A DNA stretch of 33,053 bases from Prevotella sp. (GTDB taxonomy: Bacteria; Bacteroidota; Bacteroidia; Bacteroidales; Bacteroidaceae): NCBI GenBank assembly GCA_020026195.1, contig JAHHQW010000026.1, positions 1 through 33,053 on the forward strand, written 5' to 3'. Each line of letters opens with the position of its first letter. The first letter of the stretch is position 1. Below, one piece after another: positions 7,090 to 15,439 of the stretch. The position numbers were made by a program, and so were the translations under genes. The notes beneath the pieces were generated by a model, which was not told the DNA's origin, ran no database searches, and saw only the letters and a program-made list of their open reading frames with translations.

Positions 7090-9135
7090 TTACATTACGA
7101 CCTTAAAAATGCGACCTGCTACACGTACGACATAAACAGCATGACCGATTGCAATATTTACTGAATCGGATGTGGCCTTAACTGATTTCACCTTTGCCCC
7201 GGTTAATGTGTATATGTCAATCTGCGAACCAGCTTCTGCACCTTCTACCGTAAGGATGCCGTTGCCTGCACTTACCTTAACGGGAGAATATTCTGCATCA
7301 TCAATACCGCTGACTTTACCGAATACTACAGAGATTGCAGATGCTGCGCTGATGACAGGTGTTGTGTAGACACCTTCCTTAACTTCAGAACTAACTTCTG
7401 TATCGTTGAATAGTAATGAAGAAAGTTCGTAACCTTCGTCAGGACAGATAAGGATTTCGAATGTACGGTTAGATTCTACTTCAATCGTCTGTACACCTTC
7501 GATTTTCTTTCCGTCGCATGTTACGTGACCGCCTTCGCCTACTGCAATCTCAAGCTTGGTCTTTGAAACGGGAGGGACAGGTTCGTCACCGCCCTCAAGC
7601 ATAATTTTTTCTATACAGTTGTCATTTTCGAGGTATCCGTTGTGTATAGGAGTCCAGTCAGAAGGATTCTGATATTTGAATACACCGCAGAGGTAGTCGC
7701 CATTTTCTATTGGCTTATTGATTGTACATGTAAAGTAACCTTCTGTAAAGTCATTTATCTGCTGTGTATAAACAGAATAGTCGATAGTCTTGTGTGATAC
7801 AATTTCCTTGAGAGTACCATCATCAGCATAGTGAGCAATGGCTATCTGTCCTGCGAACTCGCGCGAACCCTTGTTTTGGAATTCCTTGAGGTCAAGTTTA
7901 AACTCTGCACCCTGTTCGAAAGATGTCTCGGCCGTAATCATACCATAAGGTTTGTTTTCATAATAGGGCTTGTACACATAGAGATCGAAGTGACCACCGC
8001 CAGGATTCTGGGCATCAGGCTGAATTCCGATGATGGCATCCTGTTTCTTTGTAAATCCATCGGCTGAAATAGAACCACCGGCTCCCTGCTCTGGCGGATT
8101 CATTGTTGTAAGAAGGTAGTAACCGTTAGAAATGCCGCTCCATCCCCAGTTGATATGATAATAGTTGTCTGCTGCATATCCGTCAAGCACAAACTGATGT
8201 CCGCCGCCTGATGAATAACCGCCATAAAGAACAGGACGGTTCTCATCAATTTCCTTCTGCATGAGAGCATGCCATTCTGTGTCGCTGAAGTCTTTCTTCA
8301 TAATGCTGCGAATGGTACTCCTGTCGTAACGCATGTAAATAGGCATAAGCTGCGGAAGAGTCTCTTCGGGGTTAGCACCTGCTGTACCTGCGCTGTACTG
8401 TGTACGTACCATTGCACCCACGTCACGCATAAGAATGCCGACCTGTTTTCTCTGATCAGGTGTCGCTGCATCTGTATATTTCATAGGCATGTTAGCCCAG
8501 TCATATGTATGACCGAGTGTTACATCGCCAACAGCCTCGTTAGACTGAGGTATTGTGCCAACGCCCTTTTCAGGCCAGCTGTGATAACGCATGACAATTG
8601 CGATGGCTGTAGCAGGACAACCCGTGACATAACCTACAGGGAGCTCTGAGTTATAAGGATCGCGCTGGTCCCAAAGTGCTGTTTCGAGAACCTTAATAGG
8701 TTTCATGTCATTGACTTCGAACTTAGCCCAGTCATGGTTGTCGGCTCTTGCTGCCACATGGTTAGCGCGTGCTTCATTGATTTCGCTACGAATACCGCCC
8801 ATCCATGCTGAAATGTTCTGAGGCATGTTCTCGGCACTGAAGTTCTGGTCGAATGAATAGCCGAGGATAGGTGTTGACGTGCAATCATCACCTGATACGA
8901 TTACGAAACCTTTTCCCGACTCATTATTGAACACATAGAATGCGGGAAATGATTCTGAACGTGTTGTCATACTTTCACCGTTCCACACCATACGGAGTGA
9001 AGGTGCTTCACTTCTTGTCTTTACGTTTGACGAGAAGAATCTTTTAGCAATTGACTCTGCTCTTTCTTCGCTGACATTGTCTGCCATCATCAGTGAAGGA
9101 AGGAGCGCCAACAACATGAAAAATATTTTTTTCAT
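7090..9135 (-). CDS. C10 family cysteine protease (interpain/streptopain-like), secreted
   Basis: A 681-residue exported protease. A signal peptide covers about residues 1-18 (MKKIFFMLLALLPSLMMA). An inhibitory propeptide of the Spi/PepSY-like C10 type spans about 20-145. The catalytic domain has the nucleophile in TGCPATAIAIVMRYH (C173) and the catalytic His in GGGHQFVLDGY (H313), followed by HINWGWSG (327-334) that completes the oxyanion/aspartate-equivalent side. The part after about 380 contains beta-rich domains, and the last 75 residues look like a type IX secretion sorting domain (IDIYTLTGAKV, then YVVRVAGRIFKVVM). Related interpain A of Prevotella intermedia degrades host heme and complement proteins. 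It has its own promoter and terminator. Confidence 0.93.
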   Translation of the reverse strand: MKKIFFMLLALLPSLMMADNVSEERAESIAKRFFSSNVKTRSEAPSLRMVWNGESMTTRSESFPAFYVFNNESGKGFVIVSGDDCTSTPILGYSFDQNFSAENMPQNISAWMGGIRSEINEARANHVAARADNHDWAKFEVNDMKPIKVLETALWDQRDPYNSELPVGYVTGCPATAIAIVMRYHSWPEKGVGTIPQSNEAVGDVTLGHTYDWANMPMKYTDAATPDQRKQVGILMRDVGAMVRTQYSAGTAGANPEETLPQLMPIYMRYDRSTIRSIMKKDFSDTEWHALMQKEIDENRPVLYGGYSSGGGHQFVLDGYAADNYYHINWGWSGISNGYYLLTTMNPPEQGAGGSISADGFTKKQDAIIGIQPDAQNPGGGHFDLYVYKPYYENKPYGMITAETSFEQGAEFKLDLKEFQNKGSREFAGQIAIAHYADDGTLKEIVSHKTIDYSVYTQQINDFTEGYFTCTINKPIENGDYLCGVFKYQNPSDWTPIHNGYLENDNCIEKIMLEGGDEPVPPVSKTKLEIAVGEGGHVTCDGKKIEGVQTIEVESNRTFEILICPDEGYELSSLLFNDTEVSSEVKEGVYTTPVISAASAISVVFGKVSGIDDAEYSPVKVSAGNGILTVEGAEAGSQIDIYTLTGAKVKSVKATSDSVNIAIGHAVYVVRVAGRIFKVVM

Positions 9136-9187
9136 TTTAGTTGGTAAACCTTAAAAATTAATTAATAGATATTGTTTTTTTATTCTA

Positions 9188-9212
9188 TACCTTTGAAAGG
9201 TCTGCAAAGGTA
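9188..9212. promoter_or_regulatory. Palindromic pair of -7 boxes upstream of the C10 gene
   Basis: TACCTTTG (9188-9195, plus strand) and CAAAGGTA (9205-9212, which is TACCTTTG on the minus strand) form a perfect inverted repeat 9 nt apart. The minus-strand copy would start the protease message near 9198. No good TTTG lies 20 nt upstream of it. The plus-strand copy has no gene to serve (an oppositely oriented gene end lies ahead), so it may be an operator half-site or chance. Confidence 0.5.
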
Positions 9213-9291
9213 ATAAAAACAACAGACTTTCATTCCTTTTAAAAAAACAAATTGCCCCAACCAGTTATTAAAACCATGACTTTACAATGTT

Positions 9292-10227
9292 CTAATACTT
9301 AAATCCAGCCACTACAGGCAGATGGTCGCTGTATCCATCGTTGTAGCGCATTCCGTTCCAGAAACGGCGTGGTTTCTTTCCTCCGTATTTCTTATCGTTC
9401 TCTAACAGGAACGGAGCATCTTTTATTACGCATTTATAAAGATGTTTCCTCACGTCGGGGGAAACAAGGATGTGGTCGATGCTCTGCCATCTGCCACGGT
9501 ACTTGTAACTGGCATGTGCTCCGCAGCTGCCGTCAGCCGAAGAGGATATGTTTATAAGTCCTGAATCCTCTACCCTTTTTAATGGCTCTGATTCCGCATC
9601 GTCGTTAAAGTCACCCGAAACGATTATGTTCCTGTCTCCTGCCCTGCGCAACGAATCCACGGCTGCACAGATTACGTCTGCCACAAGCATACGGTACGGG
9701 CGCGTATGTTTATCTCCGCCATATTTGCTCGGCAGATGTACCGCAAGCACATCGAGGGTATCGCCAGCATCCGTAACACCCTTCACGCACAGGACATCGC
9801 GCGTGGGGCGCATTCCTTCAGGCGGACTGATGCGCAGCGAACTGTGAGAGAGCAGACGAAATGTCCGGGGATTGTAGAGCAAGGCCACGTCGATGCCGCG
9901 CCTGTCGGGAGAATCGGTCATAACGTAACGGTATCTGGCGTTACGTAAAGAAGAACGCCTTGTGAGGTATGTAAGGACGGAATCGTTCTCTACTTCACAA
10001 AGCGTTACTATGTCGGGCAGACGGAAGTCATTTCCTTCGCATCCGCACCATGTTATCTCTTTAGATATTTTGTTCAGTTTGTCGTAGTATCTGTGCAGAG
10101 TGTTGTGTCTCAGGGCCGAGGGAAGAAACTGAGAATCGTCCTTCAGCGAGTCGTGCACACAGTCGAACATGTTTTCGCAGTTCAGCTGCACCACGGTAAA
10201 TATCGTGAGCAGTAAACCCGTAAACAT
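9292..10227 (-). CDS. Endonuclease/exonuclease/phosphatase (EEP) family protein, exported
   Basis: A 311-residue metal-dependent phosphodiesterase fold. It begins with a short hydrophobic leader (MFTGLLLTIFTVVQL), consistent with export. The EEP active-site series is in order: LNCENMFD (Asn), LCEVEN (Glu metal ligand), DRRGIDVALLY, VHLPSK (His), SGDFNDD (Asp/Asn), SIDHILVS and the terminal YSDHLPVV (Asp-His). Nothing catalytic is missing. Substrates in this family range from nucleic acid to phospholipid and inositol phosphate, so the substrate is open. It follows the EamA gene by 8 nt and is likely co-transcribed with it. Confidence 0.88.
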   Translation of the reverse strand: MFTGLLLTIFTVVQLNCENMFDCVHDSLKDDSQFLPSALRHNTLHRYYDKLNKISKEITWCGCEGNDFRLPDIVTLCEVENDSVLTYLTRRSSLRNARYRYVMTDSPDRRGIDVALLYNPRTFRLLSHSSLRISPPEGMRPTRDVLCVKGVTDAGDTLDVLAVHLPSKYGGDKHTRPYRMLVADVICAAVDSLRRAGDRNIIVSGDFNDDAESEPLKRVEDSGLINISSSADGSCGAHASYKYRGRWQSIDHILVSPDVRKHLYKCVIKDAPFLLENDKKYGGKKPRRFWNGMRYNDGYSDHLPVVAGFKY

Positions 10228-10235
10228 CCGGCGTA

Positions 10236-11132
10236 CTACTTACTTGCCATGTACATACCAACGAGGATGGCAGTGGCACCAGCGATGAACGGCAGTGTCA
10301 TGCTCTCGCCGAGCACGAGCCATGCAAAGATTACCGTTGTAAGAGGAATCATGTAGTTCCAGTTACTTGTCTTTACAGAACCTAAGTTTGCAAGGCACCA
10401 GTTCCATGAGAAGAAACAGAATCCTGAAGCGATACATCCCAGGAACAGCAGGTTGAGCATGTTATAAGGCTGCAATACTGTATGGATGTCGGGCAGAGGA
10501 TAGAAGAAATACATCGGGAGTGCCGTGATTACGCCATAGAAGAACATCTTACGTGTAACGAACAGTGCTGAGTATTTCTCGCCGATTAATCTCTGAAGCA
10601 GAGTGTAAGCCACCCATGTGAGACATGAAACGAGGGCAAGCAGGTTACCGAGGAGTGCCATGTCGCCTTCCTTAACGGGTGCCGAGTCGCTCGAACTGTT
10701 AAGGATGATCGTAGCCACACCCACAAGACATATCACAGAACCGACGTACTCGCGTAACTTGAACTTTTCGCCCCTGAAGAGCAGTGCAATAGCTATGATT
10801 GTGAACAGCGGACTTGAAGCAACGATGATAGACACGTCGTTGGCAGGCGCAAGTCCGAGAGCTGCGTTCTCAGAAATAAAGTATGCCGAACCTCCCATGA
10901 GACCGATACCGGCAAGAATTAACTCATCGCGTTTTGAATCCGCCCACATGTGCTTGTGCGAAAGGGCAAGCATAATGAGGTATGCGATGATAAAACGAAT
11001 TACAAAAATGTTTACTTCGTCGAGGCCACCTTCCTTGATGAGCCAGCGGGTTGATACATAGGTCGTACCCCATATTGCAACAGTAATGAATGCAACAAGA
11101 TGGTAAAAGGCATCACTTCTTTTCTTAGGCAT
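10236..11132 (-). CDS. EamA/DMT-family inner-membrane exporter
   Basis: A 298-residue protein with ten predicted membrane helices in two EamA halves. The first half carries AIWGTTYVSTRWLIKEGG near the N-terminus and a long loop near 145-160. The second half has the SCLTWVAYTLLQR and WNWCLANLG stretches typical of the RhaT/YdcZ-like drug/metabolite transporter superfamily. The substrate cannot be predicted. The start codon is 19 nt from the inferred transcription start of a full-consensus promoter at 11158-11189, which supports the chosen start. The EEP gene follows in the same operon. Confidence 0.9.
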   Translation of the reverse strand: MPKKRSDAFYHLVAFITVAIWGTTYVSTRWLIKEGGLDEVNIFVIRFIIAYLIMLALSHKHMWADSKRDELILAGIGLMGGSAYFISENAALGLAPANDVSIIVASSPLFTIIAIALLFRGEKFKLREYVGSVICLVGVATIILNSSSDSAPVKEGDMALLGNLLALVSCLTWVAYTLLQRLIGEKYSALFVTRKMFFYGVITALPMYFFYPLPDIHTVLQPYNMLNLLFLGCIASGFCFFSWNWCLANLGSVKTSNWNYMIPLTTVIFAWLVLGESMTLPFIAGATAILVGMYMASK

Positions 11133-11157
11133 ATTTTATAGTATTTTTAGTATGGTG

Positions 11158-11189
11158 CAAAGGTAGTATGATTTAATGATACTAACAAA
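11158..11189 (-). promoter_or_regulatory. Consensus promoter of the EamA-EEP operon
   Basis: TTTG (complement of 11186-11189), exactly 20 nt, then TACCTTTG (complement of 11158-11165). This is the complete Bacteroidetes primary-sigma consensus. Confidence 0.85.
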
Positions 11190-11285
11190 CTTTTTGGGAT
11201 AAAATGATTATTTTTTGTATATATAATCACACTTTGTTTTGTATGCACACAATATACATATATAATATGCGTCTTTATAACCTTT

Positions 11286-12080
11286 TTATACTCCCACCCA
11301 GAGTGTCGCTGCCATAAGGAACATTCCCAGGATTACGCCTATGATTCCGATGTGGTGATGACCGAAGCTCTCGGTTGCGGGAAGAAGTTCGTCGAACGAG
11401 ATGTAGACCATGATTCCGGATACCAGGGAAAGAAGGGCTGCATTGAGTTCGGGCGACCAGAACGGAAGGAGGAAGAAGAATCCTATCACGGCTCCCACGG
11501 GTTCTGCCATACCGGACAGGAACGACAGCCAGAAGGCGCGTTTCTTATTGCCGGTGGCATGATAGATAGGCACCGACACAGCCATACCTTCGGGTATGTT
11601 ATGTATTGCGATGGCTATCATGATGGGGACTGCAAGACTGATGTCAGAGAGTGCCGTAGCAAATGTCGCCATACCTTCGGGGAAGTTATGGATAGAAATT
11701 GCCACTGCCGTCATCATTCCGGTACGCTTCAGAGCCTCCATCTTCTTCAGATCCTCACGAGTATGCACCTCGTGCGGGTTCTCATCCTCAGGCACGAGAA
11801 AGTCGATTAGGGCAATGATGATTATTCCGAGGAAGAAAGCTATAATAGTGTACAGCTCCGCCATCTTTTTATCATACACCTGTTCCAGAAGGTCACAGCC
11901 GGTAGGCATAAGCTCCACGAACGACACATAAATCATGACGCCCGCCGAAAGTCCGAGAGCCCCCGAAAGCACCTTAGTATTTGTACGTTTATAAAAGAAA
12001 GAGATAGCGCTGCCTATACCGGTAGAAAGTCCGGCAAGTAATGTCAGCAGCATTCCTATCATTATATTGTCTGACTGCAT
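11286..12080 (-). CDS. zupT: ZIP family zinc transporter ZupT
   Basis: A 264-residue inner-membrane metal importer with eight predicted helices. The two transport-site motifs on helices 4 and 5 are intact: HNFPEGMATF and HNIPEGMAVS, supplying the His and Glu ligands for Zn2+ and other divalent ions. A charged cytosolic segment (VPEDENPHEVHTREDLKK, about 96-113) lies before helix 4, as expected for ZupT. A GHHHIG cluster near the C-terminus may bind metal. Length matches bacterial ZupT. It is a single-gene unit divergent from the aminopeptidase. A Fur/Zur-like operator was not seen. Confidence 0.93.
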   Translation of the reverse strand: MQSDNIMIGMLLTLLAGLSTGIGSAISFFYKRTNTKVLSGALGLSAGVMIYVSFVELMPTGCDLLEQVYDKKMAELYTIIAFFLGIIIIALIDFLVPEDENPHEVHTREDLKKMEALKRTGMMTAVAISIHNFPEGMATFATALSDISLAVPIMIAIAIHNIPEGMAVSVPIYHATGNKKRAFWLSFLSGMAEPVGAVIGFFFLLPFWSPELNAALLSLVSGIMVYISFDELLPATESFGHHHIGIIGVILGMFLMAATLWVGV

Positions 12081-12109
12081 ATCTGTGTATTATTAATTTT
12101 TTCGGAGGC

Positions 12110-12117
12110 CAAATTTA
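12110..12117 (-). promoter_or_regulatory. Possible -7 box for zupT
   Basis: TAAATTTG on the minus strand (complement of 12110-12117) fits TAnnTTTG and lies 30 nt from the start codon. No TTTG is present at the expected distance, so support is partial. Confidence 0.4.
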
Positions 12118-12269
12118 ATTGTTTTATTTAACATCATATATAAATAATAATGGTAAAAATTACGGACGGATGATAAATACCTAAATGTTATTAGCCTATA
12201 AGTTAGTAATTTAGTTTATTTAAATGTCCCAATACTCACAATTTAGGTATCACCCACACAATCTCCAAT

Positions 12270-12500
12270 CCACAAATGAAAACTCAAACCGATAACTGCC
12301 AACTGAAAACTTAAAGAACTTAAATCTTAAAACCCTCAACCGACAACTGATAACTGATAGCTGATAACCGATAACTTTAAAAACTTAGAACTTAGAACTT
12401 CAAACCCCACTGACAACTGATAACTTAAAAAACTTTAAACTTATAACTTAAAACTTTAAACCCTCACTGACAACTTTAAACCTCTTCCCCTTAAACTTTC
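12270..12500 (+). repeat. Degenerate 7-bp-period repeat block 1
   Basis: The stretch can be read as successive heptamers such as CTGATAA, CCGATAA, CTGAAAA, CTTAAAA, ACTTAGA, CTTATAA and CTTTAAA, interrupted by short CCCC or CCCTC steps. The strand shown is nearly free of G. A 27-nt piece (12389-12415) recurs exactly in inverse orientation at 33007-33033. A 7-nt period is incompatible with constant codon reading and there is no ORF. It lies just upstream of the aminopeptidase promoter. Confidence 0.75.
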
Positions 12501-12509
12501 CGCTAAATA

Positions 12510-12539
12510 TTGAAAAGTCATAAATATTTAGTTACTTTG
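12510..12539 (+). promoter_or_regulatory. Promoter of the M1 aminopeptidase gene
   Basis: TTG (12510-12512), 19 nt, then TTACTTTG (12532-12539), one change from TAnnTTTG. Transcription would start near 12546, leaving a leader of about 30 nt. Confidence 0.6.
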
Positions 12540-12574
12540 CAAAATCATAATACTAATGAACAAAAACATAAGAT

Positions 12575-15112
12575 ATGACAGTAAAACATTTCATTCTCTC
12601 GCTGACGGCCATGATGATGCTGTTAGCATCGTGCGGTACCACAACCGACGAGACAGCGCTCTACGACAAGGGCGTGAGCTTAGAACTGGCACAGCTGCGT
12701 AAGGCACAGTTCAAGGACATACGTTACAACCTGTTCTTCAGCATTCCAGACTCCAAGGACAAGGACATCAGCGCCTCTTCTGTAATTACGCTGACACTCG
12801 ACAAGGTTCAGCCCGTAATAATCGACTTTGCTGCCGATTCTTCAAACGTCATTTCAGTAAGCGTTGACGGCAAAGACGCTGAATATGAGGTAAAGGACGA
12901 GCACATCATCGTTGCCGAGAACAGCGTAAAGGCCGGAGTGAATAACATAAAAGTGGTGTTTACTGCAGACGACCAATCGCTTAACCGTCGTGACGATTTC
13001 ATGTACACGCTGCTTGTTCCCGACAGGGCACGCACTCTTTTCCCATGTTTCGACCAGCCGGACCTCAAGGCACGTTTCTCTCTGAAACTTGAGATTCCCG
13101 AAGAATGGGATGCCGTAGCCAACGGAAAGGCTCTGAAGACAGACAGCACTGACGGTCGCAAGAGCATTGTATTTGCCGAGACCGAGCCGCTGAGCACTTA
13201 TCTCTTCTCTTTTGTCGTGGGTAAGATGTTCAGTCAGGAATTTACTAAGGACGGCAGAACAATCGTAATCTATCATCGTGAAACCGACCCGAAGAAGGTG
13301 GCTCAGTGCAGCGACATTGCCGACGAGGTGTTCTACGATATCAGATGGGCTGAGGATTACACGGGCATCCCCTATCCTTTTGCCAAATACGACCTTATCA
13401 TCGTTCCGGGATTCCAGTTTGGCGGCATGGAGCACGTGGGTGCCACATTATATAATGACAGCCGTATGTTCCTCAACGAGAATCCTACACTCAGCGAGCA
13501 GCTTGAACGCAGTGTGCTGATAGCCCACGAAACTACTCACATGTGGTTCGGCGACCTCGTGACGATGAAATGGTTTGACGATGTGTGGACTAAGGAGGTA
13601 TTTGCCAACTTCTACGGTTCGATGATTGCAGAACCGCATTTCCCTGGCGTTAATCATCGTCTGAATTTCATGCTCGATTACATTCCGTCGGCTTATTCCG
13701 AGGACCGTACCCAGGGCACCAACACCATAAAGCAGCAGCTTGACAATCTTAACAATGCCGGTCTGATGTATGGCTATATCATCTATAAGAAGTCGCCCGT
13801 GGTTATGAACATGCTTTATAAGATGATGGGCGGCGAGGCTTTCAGAAAGGGTATGCAGGAATATCTCAAGACTTACTCTTACGGCAATGCCACATGGGAG
13901 GACCTCATAACCATCCTTGACAAATACACCGAACGTGACCTTCAGAAATGGAGTCATGTGTGGTGTCACGAGAAGGGTATGCCTGAGATTTCGGCTTCGG
14001 TAAACGGCAGTACGCTTACGGTGCGCCAGAAGGATGCGTGGAACCGTGGTCTGTGCTGGCCGCAGGATGTGAAGTATGCCGTAGTGTCTGAGAATCATAC
14101 TGATACGGTAACGGTTGAGCTTTCGATGGATAATGCCGAGACAAGCGTAAAACTGCCTCACGAGGCTGACAGAGATGCGTTTATCATTCCTAACACCGAT
14201 GGTGCGGGATATGGATTCTTCCGTATCTCCGAAAACGAGACTGACAGACTGTTCGACGTGCTGCTGCACAGTAACGACGAACTGCTCAGGGGTTCGCTGC
14301 TCATCACTCTCAACGAGAATCTTCTGAACCATGTGGTAAGTCCTGATGTGTTCATGAAGTCGATGCTCGAATATGTCAGGGGTGAGAAGAACGAACTGCT
14401 TTATTCTTCGGCAATGGGGTATATAAACAACTGTAACCGTCTGTTCCCTGCCGAGAATCCTACAGCAATGGAGGATGCTCTGTGGGACATGATGAAGAGC
14501 GAGAAACAGCCGCAGCGTGCTCTACAGGCATTCCGCACTTACCGCAGCACGGCTTCTTCTGAAAAGGCCGTGAAGAATCTTTATGACGTATGGAATACGC
14601 AGAAGTCTCCGGCTGCCTGTTCGCTGAGCGAGGGTGACTACATCAAGACTTCGTTCAAACTTGCCATACTGATGCCTGAGAAGGCTGAGTTTATCACTGA
14701 CACTCAGCTGAAACGCATCACTAACCCTGACAGAAAGAGCGAATATGCGTTCCTCATTCCTTCTGTTTCGCCCGACAAGGCTGTGCGAGACAGTGTGTTC
14801 CAGTCGTTGTTAGACGTTAAGAACCGCACCATAGAGCCGTGGGCATCGAGTGCATTGTCTAACCTTAACAATGCTTACCGCCAGAACGAGGCCGTGAAGT
14901 ACATCACTCCTGCCCTTGAGGAAATACAGGAGATTCAGAGTACCGGCGACATCTTCTTCCCCGGAACATGGGCATGGTCTCTGCTCTACTATCACACTTC
15001 TCCTGCTGCTGCAAACGAAGTTAAGACTTTCTTCAAGAATCATCCCGACTATCCGGAACTCTTAAAGAATAAGATTCTACAGCGTGCCGATCATCTTTAC
15101 AGAATAGAATAA
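12575..15112 (+). CDS. M1 family zinc aminopeptidase, lipoprotein
   Basis: An 845-residue aminopeptidase N homologue. A lipoprotein signal with lipobox LLASC (C20) anchors it to the membrane, probably the outer membrane. The exopeptidase motif FGGMEHVGA (282-290) is present in the common GxMEN-type variant with H in place of N. The zinc site is HETTHMWFGD (H318, E319, H322) with the third ligand E341 in TKEVFANF. A C-terminal helical domain follows, as in full-length M1 enzymes. It removes N-terminal residues from peptides and fits the amino-acid-fermenting lifestyle also suggested by the secreted protease nearby. It has its own promoter and terminator. Confidence 0.94.
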   Translation: MTVKHFILSLTAMMMLLASCGTTTDETALYDKGVSLELAQLRKAQFKDIRYNLFFSIPDSKDKDISASSVITLTLDKVQPVIIDFAADSSNVISVSVDGKDAEYEVKDEHIIVAENSVKAGVNNIKVVFTADDQSLNRRDDFMYTLLVPDRARTLFPCFDQPDLKARFSLKLEIPEEWDAVANGKALKTDSTDGRKSIVFAETEPLSTYLFSFVVGKMFSQEFTKDGRTIVIYHRETDPKKVAQCSDIADEVFYDIRWAEDYTGIPYPFAKYDLIIVPGFQFGGMEHVGATLYNDSRMFLNENPTLSEQLERSVLIAHETTHMWFGDLVTMKWFDDVWTKEVFANFYGSMIAEPHFPGVNHRLNFMLDYIPSAYSEDRTQGTNTIKQQLDNLNNAGLMYGYIIYKKSPVVMNMLYKMMGGEAFRKGMQEYLKTYSYGNATWEDLITILDKYTERDLQKWSHVWCHEKGMPEISASVNGSTLTVRQKDAWNRGLCWPQDVKYAVVSENHTDTVTVELSMDNAETSVKLPHEADRDAFIIPNTDGAGYGFFRISENETDRLFDVLLHSNDELLRGSLLITLNENLLNHVVSPDVFMKSMLEYVRGEKNELLYSSAMGYINNCNRLFPAENPTAMEDALWDMMKSEKQPQRALQAFRTYRSTASSEKAVKNLYDVWNTQKSPAACSLSEGDYIKTSFKLAILMPEKAEFITDTQLKRITNPDRKSEYAFLIPSVSPDKAVRDSVFQSLLDVKNRTIEPWASSALSNLNNAYRQNEAVKYITPALEEIQEIQSTGDIFFPGTWAWSLLYYHTSPAAANEVKTFFKNHPDYPELLKNKILQRADHLYRIE

Positions 15113-15134
15113 AAACTGTACACAGCATAACATC

Positions 15135-15171
15135 AACAGGTCGTCTGAAAATCACAGGCGACCTGTTTTTT
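15135..15171 (+). terminator. Terminator of the aminopeptidase gene
   Basis: A 13-bp stem with one G-T wobble: AACAGGTCGTCTG (15135-15147) and CAGGCGACCTGTT (15155-15167), followed by a T run to 15171. Confidence 0.88.
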
Positions 15172-15327
15172 ATTTATAACCTCTTCTTCATCAATTCATT
15201 ATCTGTATAACAATGATGTCGGAGCCCTATAAATGCCATAATATCTGTTTGTTAGAACAAGAGATTTACAGATATCACAATTTATCATTAAAATAATATT
15301 AATATTTAAATTTTATCACTTTATTAC

Positions 15328-15358
15328 TTGTTTTTATAGAATAAAGTACATATATTTG
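15328..15358 (+). promoter_or_regulatory. Promoter of the LRR gene
   Basis: TTG (15328-15330), 20 nt, then TATATTTG (15351-15358), a full -7 consensus. Transcription would start near 15365, which places the translation start at 15440 rather than at an upstream ATG at 15374. Confidence 0.65.
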
Positions 15359-15439
15359 TGAAAGATATAACACTTGATTTTCAATGAAGAATTTCATGAA
15401 AAACAAAAAATTTTAACAACTTACTTAAAACTAAAGCTT

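Noticed and set aside
12270..12500. CRISPR array
   Set aside because: Units are 7 bp and degenerate with no constant repeat or unique spacers, and no cas genes are present.
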